From Bifidobacterium breve (GTDB lineage: Bacteria > Actinomycetota > Actinomycetes > S36-B12 > UBA5976): 9,090 bases of DNA. Positions 1 through 5,644 of the stretch are shown here, piece by piece. The translations under genes and the position numbers were made by a program. Numbering within the stretch: the stretch's first letter is position 1; each line of letters opens with the position of its first letter. The notes beneath the pieces are model-generated. The model was not told the DNA's origin. It did no database searches and saw only the letters and a list, made by a program, of their open reading frames with translations. The stretch is taken from the NCBI GenBank assembly GCA_945861165.1, contig CAMATO010000039.1, forward strand, positions 1 through 9,090, read 5' to 3'.

Positions 1-104
1 TCACCTGTGCCATCTATGGTTAAGGCAACTGTGTATTTGGGATTTGCCACAACTTCGAAGCGGCTGACAGCCTCGGCTCTGGTGATGTTTAAATTTTTAC
101 TCAA
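1..104 (-). CDS. pepN: Aminopeptidase N, N-terminal fragment (runs off the left edge)
   Basis: Only the first 34 codons are inside the window. Read on the minus strand from a TTG at 104-102, the peptide begins SKNLNITRAEAVSRFEVV and continues through NPKYTVALTIDGTG. This resembles the N-terminus of actinobacterial M1 zinc aminopeptidases, where an N-L-T-R-x-E/Q-A segment is followed by the first strands of the N-terminal beta domain. The family removes N-terminal residues from peptides in the cytoplasm; its HExxH zinc site lies outside the window. The TTG start is supported by a Shine-Dalgarno-like GAGGAAA (complement of 107-113) just upstream and by the alignment beginning there. Its position, divergent from an Rv2466c-like gene, matches the M. 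tuberculosis order pepN (Rv2467) / Rv2466c. The identification rests on a short sequence plus synteny. Confidence 0.75.
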   Translation of the reverse strand, partial: MSKNLNITRAEAVSRFEVVANPKYTVALTIDGTG

Positions 105-137
105 GATTTCCTCTATTTAATACAGTAGTAAGTAATC

Positions 138-169
138 TTGACACGTCCATCCTGACTGGGCTCTAGGCT
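138..169 (+). promoter_or_regulatory. Possible promoter of the DsbA-like gene / rpiB unit
   Basis: A perfect TTGACA (138-143) lies in the 102-base gap between divergent pepN and the DsbA-like gene. The best downstream -10 is TAGGCT (164-169), which fits the actinobacterial TANNNT pattern, but the 20-base spacer is long. A 17-base spacer would give CTCTAG, which is poor. The expected leader of about 30 bases would contain the GAAAGGA ribosome site at 187-193. The -35 is good and the -10 uncertain. Confidence 0.3.
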
Positions 170-206
170 GGGGGAAAGACTTCTTTGAAAGGATCAATTT
201 CTCACC

Positions 207-806
207 ATGACAACTAAAGCTAAATTTTGGTTTGACCCATCTTGTCCATGGGCTTGGATGACTTCCCGATGGATTCTAGAAGTCCAATCACAAAGAGATA
301 TAGATGTGGAATGGAATATTTTCAGTTTGGCTGTGCTCAATGAAGGTAGAGAATTAACTCCCGAATATAGAGCGAAGATAGACAAAACTTGGGGATCAGT
401 AAGAGTTATTGCAGCAGCTAAAAGAAAAAACGGATACGAAGTCGTGCTCCCGCTATACACCGTAATTGGAAATCTTTTTCATCCTGGAGCAAAATCAATT
501 GAAAAGCAAACTATTGTGGAAGCTTTAAAAATTACAAATCTTGATGCATCTTTAATTGATGCTTATGATTCAACAGAGTTTGATCAAGACTTGAGAGACT
601 CCACAAAAGCTGCCCTTGATTTAGTGGGAAGTGATGTTGGTACACCAGTCATTTCTGTTGAAGGTGTGGCATTTTTTGGTCCGGTAATTACCCCTGCGCC
701 CAAGGGTGCCGATGCACTAAAACTTTGGGATGGCGTAGTCGCAGCAGCAAGCGTGCCAGGCTTTTTTGAATTAAAGCGCACTAGAACTGCTCGACCACAG
801 TTTTAA
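207..806 (+). CDS. DsbA-family oxidoreductase, mycothiol-dependent nitroreductase (Rv2466c) type
   Basis: A 199-residue cytoplasmic thioredoxin-fold protein with an inserted helical domain and no signal peptide. The N-terminus (KFWFDPSCPWAWMTSRWILEV, residues 6-26) and C-terminus (FFELKRTRT, 186-194) match the Rv2466c family, whose characterised member is a mycothiol-dependent reductase that also activates nitro prodrugs. The nucleophile is Cys13 in C-P-W-A. The resolving cysteine of the CPWC motif in M. tuberculosis is Ala16, so this is a single-cysteine version, presumably relying on mycothiol to resolve the mixed disulfide (inference). The cis-proline loop G-T-P is at 145-147. The ATG is the only good start, because a stop lies in frame at 186-188. 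GAAAGGA (187-193) is a somewhat distant ribosome site. rpiB begins 9 bases after the stop, so the two are probably cotranscribed. Confidence 0.9.
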   Translation: MTTKAKFWFDPSCPWAWMTSRWILEVQSQRDIDVEWNIFSLAVLNEGRELTPEYRAKIDKTWGSVRVIAAAKRKNGYEVVLPLYTVIGNLFHPGAKSIEKQTIVEALKITNLDASLIDAYDSTEFDQDLRDSTKAALDLVGSDVGTPVISVEGVAFFGPVITPAPKGADALKLWDGVVAAASVPGFFELKRTRTARPQF

Positions 807-815
807 GAGGAAAAA

Positions 816-1286
816 ATGAAAATTCATGTGGGTTGCGATCATGCTGGATTTGAATTAAAAGAAAAAGTAGTAGCGCATTTAAATAAAAACGGTCATGAAG
901 TAATTGATCATGGCGCAAAAATACATGACGCGTTAGATGATTATCCAGTTTTTTGTTTTATCGCCGCCCAAGCTGTGGCCAAAGACCCAACTTCATTAGC
1001 AATCGTGATTGGTGGATCAGGAAATGGTGAACAAATTGCGGCTAACAAAATAAAAGGTGTTAGAGCCGCTCTTGCCTGGAGTGTGGAAACTGCTCAACTT
1101 GCTCGCCAACATAACAATGCGAATGTAATTGGACTGGGTGGAAGAATGCATCCAGAAATTGAATCTTTGGCGATTATCGATGCATTTATAAATACAGATT
1201 TTTCTGGAGACCAAAGACATATGCGAAGAATTAACCAAATAAGTGATTATGAAAACAGTGGCAAAATGCCACCGCTACCAAATTAG
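816..1286 (+). CDS. rpiB: Ribose-5-phosphate isomerase B
   Basis: RpiB interconverts ribose 5-phosphate and ribulose 5-phosphate in the non-oxidative pentose phosphate pathway, in the cytosol. The protein has 156 residues, full length for the RpiB/LacAB family. Visible active-site elements are Asp8-His9 in VGCDHAG, the anion-hole loop GGSGNGE (66-72), HNNANVIGLGGR (99-110), and the phosphate-binding basic residues around QRHMRR (133-138). The catalytic base position holds Glu72, as in M. tuberculosis RpiB, rather than the cysteine of E. coli RpiB. An AGAGG ribosome site (806-810) sits 5 bases before the ATG and overlaps the last base of the preceding stop codon, which points to translation from the same mRNA. 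The 3' end lies 16 bases from the end of the convergent tRNA-Gly gene. Confidence 0.97.
   Translation: MKIHVGCDHAGFELKEKVVAHLNKNGHEVIDHGAKIHDALDDYPVFCFIAAQAVAKDPTSLAIVIGGSGNGEQIAANKIKGVRAALAWSVETAQLARQHNNANVIGLGGRMHPEIESLAIIDAFINTDFSGDQRHMRRINQISDYENSGKMPPLPN
1258..1272 (-). terminator. Possible intrinsic terminator of tRNA-Gly, inside the 3' end of rpiB
   Basis: A perfect 6-bp stem, GTGGCA / TGCCAC with a 3-base loop, lies 30 bases downstream of the tRNA-Gly 3' end on the minus strand. It is followed on that strand by TGTTTTC, a short imperfect U-tract. It sits within the rpiB reading frame, 14 bases before the end of that CDS, so it may also stall plus-strand transcription, where no U-run follows. 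The stem is short and the U-tract weak. Confidence 0.3.
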
Positions 1287-1302
1287 ATTTTCTTTTATAT
1301 TT

Positions 1303-1377
<75 letters not shown>

Positions 1378-1393
1378 AAAACAATGCATGTTC

Positions 1394-1399
1394 ATCTTA
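1394..1399 (-). promoter_or_regulatory. Candidate -10 element of tRNA-Gly
   Basis: TAAGAT on the minus strand fits TANNNT and sits 16 bases upstream of the mature tRNA 5' end, giving an expected leader of roughly 9-10 bases. No convincing -35 is seen at the right spacing. The same hexamer occurs in front of valS and folC in this window. Confidence 0.4.
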
Positions 1400-1449
1400 G
1401 GATTTCACTAATTCAGAACCTCACAGCAGAGTCATTAGGCGTAAACAAC

Positions 1450-1455
1450 TACGAT
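1450..1455 (+). promoter_or_regulatory. Candidate -10 element of tRNA-Pro (and perhaps tig)
   Basis: TACGAT fits TANNNT and ends 13 bases before the tRNA-Pro 5' end, a distance close to that seen for the divergent tRNA-Gly. The -35 region is not recognisable. With no terminator between tRNA-Pro and tig, this promoter could also serve tig. Confidence 0.35.
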
Positions 1456-1468
1456 TGAACAGCGCTCG

Positions 1469-1541
1469 CGGGGCGTAGCGTAGTGGCTAGCGCGCCTGCT
1501 TTGGGAGCAGGAGACCGGGAGTTCGAATCTCCCCGCCCCGA
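1469..1541 (+). tRNA. tRNA-Pro (anticodon TGG)
   Basis: A complete cloverleaf. The acceptor arms CGGGGCG and CGCCCCG pair fully. The D arm is built on GCG/CGC. The anticodon stem CCTGC/GCAGG encloses TTTGGGA, with anticodon TGG at 1502-1504. The T arm is GGGAG/CTCCC around TTCGAAT (1517-1533). The discriminator is A1541. The next bases are CAC, so the 3' CCA must be added after transcription, unlike the neighbouring tRNA-Gly. tig starts 39 bases downstream. Confidence 0.97.
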
Positions 1542-1580
1542 CACAAGAAATAAAAATGAATCAAGGAGAAAATTAATAAA

Positions 1581-2864
1581 GTGAAAAGCACAATAGAAAA
1601 CATGACCCCAACTAGAATTAAAGTACAGGTTGAAGTGCCATTCTCAGAATTAAAACCCAGCCTTGATGCCGCTTACCAAAAAATTGCTAGCCAAATTAGT
1701 GTTCCAGGATTTAGAAAAGGAAAAGTTCCTACCCAAGTAATCGATCAAAGAGTGGGTAGACCCGCAGTGTTACAAGAAGCAATTAATGAAGCAGTACCTA
1801 AGGCCTATGCGGAAGCGTTGAAAGACAAAAAGGTTTATCCCATCGGCAGACCAAAAGTTGAAGTTGATGAACTAAAAGAAAATGAAGAACTTAAATTCAG
1901 TGCCGAAGTTGATGTCAGACCAGATTTTGAAACACCTAAATACAAAGGTTTGAAACTACAAGTCGATAAAGCTCGCGAATTAGGGGAAGACGTAAAGAAA
2001 CAACTAGAAGATCTACAAGCAAGATTTTCTACACTTTCTGCTGTTGAAAGAGCTGTCAAAGACCAAGATGTAGTAATTCTTGACATCACCGGAACCAAAG
2101 ATGATGAGCAAGTTAATCAATATTCAGGTCAAGCACTTGCCTACACAGTTGGATCAAATGGGCTAGTGCCTGGAGCTGATGAAGTATTAATCGGTGCTAA
2201 AGCTGAGCAAAAAGTAAAACTTGATTTCAAACCAGAAGATGGTCCATTTAAAGATCAACAAATTAGTCTTGATATCACCGTAAATAGTGTTAATGAAAAA
2301 GTTTTACCAGCAGCAGATGATGATTTTGCCAAGATGGCAAGTGAATTCGATACTTTAGCTGAATTGAAGAAAGATTTGGAAGAAAAAGTTAAGCAATCAA
2401 GAATAATTGAACAAACCTATTTAGCTAGAGAAAAAGCTAGTGATGCCCTAGTTGTATTAATGGCTAAAGTTCCCTTGCCAGAAAATGCCATCGAATCTGA
2501 ATTTGAAGAACATTTCAAAGATGGCCACGGTGATGATGCGCATAAAGAAGAATTCAAACTTGGCTCAAGAAAATCTATGCAATCCCAATTTGTTTTGGAC
2601 AAGATCGCAGAAGATGAAAACATTGGTGTTTCTGATGCAGATCTTTCTGAATGGATCACTCAAAACGCAATCAAGTACCAAATGCCCCCTCAAACCTTTG
2701 CGGATGCACTTGTTAGATCAGGTGAAATCACTTTGGTGATGGGTGAAATCAGAAGAAGTAAAGCCTTGACTCTTGTGGTTAAAGAAGCAGATGTGACTGA
2801 CGCTGATGGCAACAAAGTTGATGTGGCAAGTGTTCTTAAAGAATTTGTCCCCGACGCAGAATAG
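1581..2864 (+). CDS. tig: Trigger factor, ribosome-associated chaperone and peptidyl-prolyl isomerase
   Basis: A 427-residue ATP-independent chaperone that binds at the ribosome exit tunnel and folds nascent chains. The order is canonical. The N-terminal ribosome-binding domain (about 1-115) carries the signature GFRKGKVP at 43-50. The FKBP-type domain spans about 160-241, from DVVILDITG to ITVNSVNEK. The helical C-terminal substrate-binding domain runs from about 245 to the end. The length is close to E. coli Tig (432) and shorter than the mycobacterial protein, which has a long tail. The GTG start gives MKSTIENMTPTR, the N-terminus usual for actinobacterial Tig. AAGGAG (1563-1568) lies 12 bases before it, slightly far. 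The gene directly follows tRNA-Pro with no visible terminator and precedes clpP1P2-clpX, the common bacterial tig-clp linkage. Confidence 0.97.
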   Translation: MKSTIENMTPTRIKVQVEVPFSELKPSLDAAYQKIASQISVPGFRKGKVPTQVIDQRVGRPAVLQEAINEAVPKAYAEALKDKKVYPIGRPKVEVDELKENEELKFSAEVDVRPDFETPKYKGLKLQVDKARELGEDVKKQLEDLQARFSTLSAVERAVKDQDVVILDITGTKDDEQVNQYSGQALAYTVGSNGLVPGADEVLIGAKAEQKVKLDFKPEDGPFKDQQISLDITVNSVNEKVLPAADDDFAKMASEFDTLAELKKDLEEKVKQSRIIEQTYLAREKASDALVVLMAKVPLPENAIESEFEEHFKDGHGDDAHKEEFKLGSRKSMQSQFVLDKIAEDENIGVSDADLSEWITQNAIKYQMPPQTFADALVRSGEITLVMGEIRRSKALTLVVKEADVTDADGNKVDVASVLKEFVPDAE

Positions 2865-2867
2865 ATA

Positions 2868-2885
2868 ATTTCCCTCATAGCGAAC
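2868..2885 (+). promoter_or_regulatory. ClgR-like operator upstream of clpP1P2
   Basis: An imperfect inverted repeat, TTTCCC-N5-GCGAAC, begins 4 bases after the tig stop. Set against the consensus I recall for actinobacterial ClgR, WNNWCGCYNANRGCGWWS, it agrees at 17 of 18 positions; the only mismatch is CCC for CGC at 2873. ClgR is an Xre-family activator of clpP1P2 and related protease genes in Corynebacterium, Streptomyces and mycobacteria. The site is centred near 2877, about 85 bases upstream of the clpP1 start, suitable for an activator. The clgR gene itself is not in the window. Confidence 0.6.
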
Positions 2886-2886
2886 A

Positions 2887-2924
2887 TTTCAGGTTCCAAG
2901 ATGAGAAAAATTGTGTTTCAGGTT
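2887..2924 (+). repeat. Pair of 9-bp direct repeats in the clpP1 leader region
   Basis: TTTCAGGTT occurs at 2887-2895 and again at 2916-2924, 29 bases apart start to start, which is close to three helical turns. The first copy begins 2 bases after the ClgR-like box and the second runs into the candidate -10 element TAAGGT. They could bind a second regulator or be coincidental. Confidence 0.4.
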
Positions 2925-2940
2925 AAGGTCGAAGTATCTA
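2911..2940 (+). promoter_or_regulatory. Probable clpP1P2 promoter core (exact -10 ambiguous)
   Basis: Two -10 candidates lie between the ClgR-like box and the ribosome site. TAAGGT (2924-2929) fits TANNNT but has no good -35. TATCTA (2935-2940) has TTGTGT (2911-2916) 18 bases upstream as a fair -35. Either would leave a leader of about 16-27 bases containing AGGAG at 2948-2952. The weak core elements would fit a promoter that needs an activator. Confidence 0.3.
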
Positions 2941-2962
2941 GTTAATTAGGAGTGAATACGAA

Positions 2963-3574
2963 TTGAACGAGGATACGCAATTGCGCAGTCCATCAGGTCC
3001 TGGAAGCTACGACGACCAAATATTTCAAAGACTTCTTAAAGAACGAATTATTTTCCTTGGCACACCTGTAGAAGATTCAGTTGCAAATATTTTGACAGCA
3101 CAAATGCTGGTGCTTGCCGCAGAAGATCCAGAAAAAGATATTTATCTTTATATAAATTCCCCGGGTGGATCAATCTCTGCTGGTATGGCAATTTATGACA
3201 CCATGCAATACATTCCAAATGATGTTGCCACAGTTGCTATGGGACTTGCTGCCTCAATGGGCCAATTCTTACTTTCTGCAGGAGCTAAAGGAAAGCGTTA
3301 TGCACTGCCACATGCTCGCATCATGATGCATCAACCTTCAGGTGGAATTGGTGGAACTGCTTCTGATATTAAAATTCAAGCTGAGCAAATGTTGCACATC
3401 AAAAAACAAATGGCTCGCTTAATTGCTGAACACACAGGTCAAACAGCAGACCAAATCGAACAAGATTCTGATCGTGATCGTTGGTTTACTGCAGATGATG
3501 CAAAAGTTTATGGCTTTGTTGACAAAGTAGTAAGATCAGCAAGTGATGTAACAGGACACGGCGGAACAAGATAA
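2963..3574 (+). CDS. clpP1: ATP-dependent Clp protease proteolytic subunit ClpP1
   Basis: A 203-residue serine peptidase of family S14. In actinobacteria ClpP1 and ClpP2 form separate heptamer rings that stack into a mixed tetradecamer fed by ClpX or ClpC1. The catalytic triad is Ser98 in GLAASMGQF, His123 in ARIMMHQP and Asp172 in DSDRDRWF. The oxyanion loop INSPGGS is at 64-70. The TTG start is chosen because AGGAG (2948-2952) lies 10 bases upstream; a GTG at 2952-2954 is out of frame. The N-terminal residues up to about 17 are probably a processed propeptide, as in other ClpPs. clpP2 follows with no spacer. A ClgR-like site upstream suggests induction under proteotoxic stress. The order (first of the pair) and the motif MMHQPSGG support calling this ClpP1. 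Confidence 0.96.
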   Translation: MNEDTQLRSPSGPGSYDDQIFQRLLKERIIFLGTPVEDSVANILTAQMLVLAAEDPEKDIYLYINSPGGSISAGMAIYDTMQYIPNDVATVAMGLAASMGQFLLSAGAKGKRYALPHARIMMHQPSGGIGGTASDIKIQAEQMLHIKKQMARLIAEHTGQTADQIEQDSDRDRWFTADDAKVYGFVDKVVRSASDVTGHGGTR

Positions 3575-4216
3575 ATGAAAATCGAAAATATTGTTTCCTC
3601 GAAATTAAATCCGCAATCTCGCTATATTCTCCCCGAATTCAGAGAAAGAACTGCCAATGGGGAAAGAACTCATAACCCTTACACCAAATTGTTTGAAGAA
3701 AGAATAATTTTTCTAGGTGTACAAATCGATGATGCTTCAGCTGATGATGTTATGGCCCAACTTCTTGTTTTGGAATCATTGGATCCAGAACGTGATATTT
3801 CTATGTATATAAATTCTCCAGGTGGTTCATACACTGCAATGACAGCAATTTATGACACCATGCAATTTATTAAACCTCAAATTCAAACAATTTGTTTAGG
3901 GCAAGCTGCTTCTGCTGCATCAGTAATTCTTGCTGCAGGTTCTCCTGGAAAAAGATTTGCGCTACCTCATGCTCGAATTTTGATTCATCAACCTTACACA
4001 GAAGGTGGCGGTCAAGGATCTGACATTGAAATTCAAGCTAATGAAATTTTGAGAATGCGTGCTGAGATGGAAGGTATTTTTGCTAAGCACACCGGAAAGA
4101 AAATAGAAGAAATACAAAAAGATATTGAAAGAGACAAAATCTTGACTGCTGAAGATGCTCAAAAATATGGCATCATCGATCAAGTTATTGCTTCACGTAA
4201 ATCAGCTCAAAAATAA
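3575..4216 (+). CDS. clpP2: ATP-dependent Clp protease proteolytic subunit ClpP2
   Basis: A 213-residue paralogue of the preceding gene and its partner ring in the ClpP1P2 protease. The segment YILPEFRERT (17-26) followed by NPYTKLFEERIIFLGVQIDD (34-53) is characteristic of actinobacterial ClpP2, which is longer at the N-terminus than ClpP1. The triad is Ser113 in GQAASAAS, His138 in ARILIHQP and Asp187 in DIERDKIL. The oxyanion loop is INSPGGS at 79-85. In M. tuberculosis the ClpP2 ring is the face that docks the ATPase; the same is inferred here. The ATG follows the clpP1 stop codon directly, and only a weak GGCGGA (3561-3566) precedes it, so translation is probably coupled to clpP1. No clear terminator follows before clpX. 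Confidence 0.96.
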   Translation: MKIENIVSSKLNPQSRYILPEFRERTANGERTHNPYTKLFEERIIFLGVQIDDASADDVMAQLLVLESLDPERDISMYINSPGGSYTAMTAIYDTMQFIKPQIQTICLGQAASAASVILAAGSPGKRFALPHARILIHQPYTEGGGQGSDIEIQANEILRMRAEMEGIFAKHTGKKIEEIQKDIERDKILTAEDAQKYGIIDQVIASRKSAQK

Positions 4217-4231
4217 ATAGTTTTTAAATTT

Positions 4232-4249
4232 TGTTCGCTGATTGTGAAC
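4232..4249 (+). promoter_or_regulatory. ClgR-like operator upstream of clpX
   Basis: The inverted repeat GTTCGC-N5-GTGAAC (4233-4249) is nearly symmetrical: five of six arm positions pair. It agrees with the recalled ClgR consensus WNNWCGCYNANRGCGWWS at 16 of 18 positions. It lies 15 bases after the clpP2 stop and about 108 bases before the clpX start, and has the same half-site and spacing as the site before clpP1. It suggests that clpX has its own regulated promoter rather than depending only on read-through from clpP2. Confidence 0.6.
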
Positions 4250-4357
4250 ACAATGCCTACTTTCACACAAATAAACCCGATTTTGTGGGTGCTTCAAGGT
4301 AACGTTTGTCCAACTAGAGCATATTTAATGGAAAAAATTTAAGGAGCTGTAACCATA

Positions 4358-5632
4358 ATGGCCAGACTTGGTGAAGGCACTGATCCCTTAAAATGTTCTT
4401 TTTGTGGTAAAGGTCAAAAGCAAGTTAAGAAATTGATTGCTGGTCCTGGTGTATATATTTGTGACGAATGTATTGAATTATGTAATGAAATTATTGATGA
4501 AGAGTTACAAGAGACAACAGATTTACCTTTTGAAGAATTACCTAAGCCAAAAGAAATTTATGCGTTTTTAGATAATTATGTCATTGGTCAAGAACATGCC
4601 AAAAAATCTTTGTCCGTGGCGGTTTATAACCATTACAAACGTGTGCAAGCAGGAGCCACTGATAGACCAAAAGATGATTTGGTGGAATTAGCAAAATCAA
4701 ATATATTGTTATTGGGACCAACTGGTTCTGGAAAAACATTATTGGCACAAACTTTAGCTAGATTATTAAATGTTCCTTTTGCTATTGCTGATGCCACTGC
4801 TTTAACCGAAGCTGGCTATGTAGGTGAAGATGTTGAGAATATTTTATTGAAACTAATTCAAGCAGCTGAGTATGATGTTAAAAAGGCAGAAACTGGAATT
4901 ATTTATATTGACGAAATTGATAAAATTGCTCGAAAAAGTGAGAACCCATCTATCACTCGTGATGTGAGCGGCGAAGGTGTGCAACAGGCGTTGTTGAAAA
5001 TTTTGGAAGGAACAACTGCTTCAGTGCCACCGCAGGGGGGCAGAAAACATCCGCATCAAGAATTTATTCAAATTGATACCAGCAATGTGCTTTTCATTGT
5101 GGGTGGCGCTTTTGCGGGATTAGATAAAATTATTGATTCAAGAATTGGTAGAAAATCCTTAGGCTTCACAGCAGATTTTAGTGATGAAGAAAACACTAAC
5201 CCTGGAGATATTTTTGGCAAAGTAATGCCTGAAGATCTCTTGAAATTTGGCATGATCCCAGAATTTATTGGTCGTCTGCCAGTTATTACCAGTGTTACAG
5301 CATTGAGTGAAGAAGCTTTAATGCAAGTCTTAGTTGAACCAAAAAATGCTTTGGTTCGTCAATATGAAAGATTATTTGGCTTAGACAATGTTGAATTAGA
5401 AATATCTGAAGATGCGCTTCGTGCGGTTGCAGAGTTAGCTCATTTAAGAGGAACTGGAGCCAGAGGACTTCGCGCCATCATGGAAGAAGTTTTGTTAAAT
5501 GTGATGTATGACGTTCCCAGCAGAGCAGATATCGGTAAAGTTGTGGTAAATCGTGACACAGTTCTAAATAACGTTAATCCAACGCTAGTGCCTAGAAAAG
5601 AAGTAACTGAACCTGAAGAAAAATCAGCTTAA
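4358..5632 (+). CDS. clpX: ClpX, AAA+ unfoldase of the Clp protease
   Basis: A 424-residue ATPase that recognises tagged or damaged proteins, unfolds them and threads them into ClpP1P2. The N-terminal zinc-binding domain has Cys13, Cys16, Cys35 and Cys38 (CSFC...CDEC). Walker A is GPTGSGKT (120-127) and Walker B is IIYIDEID (181-188). Pore loop 1 is GYVG (153-156), pore loop 2 is RDVSGEG (201-207), the arginine-finger region is EFIGRLP (302-308), and sensor 2 is GARGLR (367-372). The ClpP-docking loop carries LGF at 268-270, the usual actinobacterial form of the IGF tripeptide. AAGGAG (4341-4346) precedes the ATG by 11 bases. The 141-base upstream gap holds a ClgR-like site and some TANNNT hexamers (for example TAACGT at 4300-4305), but no core promoter I would assert. 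The stop lies 7 bases from the convergent valS stop. Confidence 0.98.
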   Translation: MARLGEGTDPLKCSFCGKGQKQVKKLIAGPGVYICDECIELCNEIIDEELQETTDLPFEELPKPKEIYAFLDNYVIGQEHAKKSLSVAVYNHYKRVQAGATDRPKDDLVELAKSNILLLGPTGSGKTLLAQTLARLLNVPFAIADATALTEAGYVGEDVENILLKLIQAAEYDVKKAETGIIYIDEIDKIARKSENPSITRDVSGEGVQQALLKILEGTTASVPPQGGRKHPHQEFIQIDTSNVLFIVGGAFAGLDKIIDSRIGRKSLGFTADFSDEENTNPGDIFGKVMPEDLLKFGMIPEFIGRLPVITSVTALSEEALMQVLVEPKNALVRQYERLFGLDNVELEISEDALRAVAELAHLRGTGARGLRAIMEEVLLNVMYDVPSRADIGKVVVNRDTVLNNVNPTLVPRKEVTEPEEKSA

Positions 5633-5644
5633 AAATATTTTAAG
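5628..5644. terminator. Possible weak bidirectional terminator between clpX and valS
   Basis: An all but GC-free near-palindrome, CTTAAAA-N3-TTTTAAG with 7-bp arms, spans both convergent stop codons. It puts a T-rich strand downstream in both directions. Thermodynamically the hairpin is weak, so it is only a candidate; no better terminator is visible at this junction. Confidence 0.25.

Noticed and set aside
1378..1468. tRNA region as an integration site for a mobile element
   Set aside because: tRNA genes are common attachment sites, but I see no integrase, no repeated copy of a tRNA 3' end and no foreign cargo; the neighbours are conserved core genes.
1556..1576. Six-codon upstream mini-ORF (MNQGEN) before tig
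   Set aside because: It overlaps the tig Shine-Dalgarno and has no ribosome site of its own. In AT-rich sequence such a frame is expected by chance, and nothing suggests a leader-peptide function.
4274..4289. ACCC/GGGT hairpin as a clpP2 terminator
   Set aside because: The stem is only 4 bp with an 8-base loop, and it is followed by GCTTC rather than a T-run.
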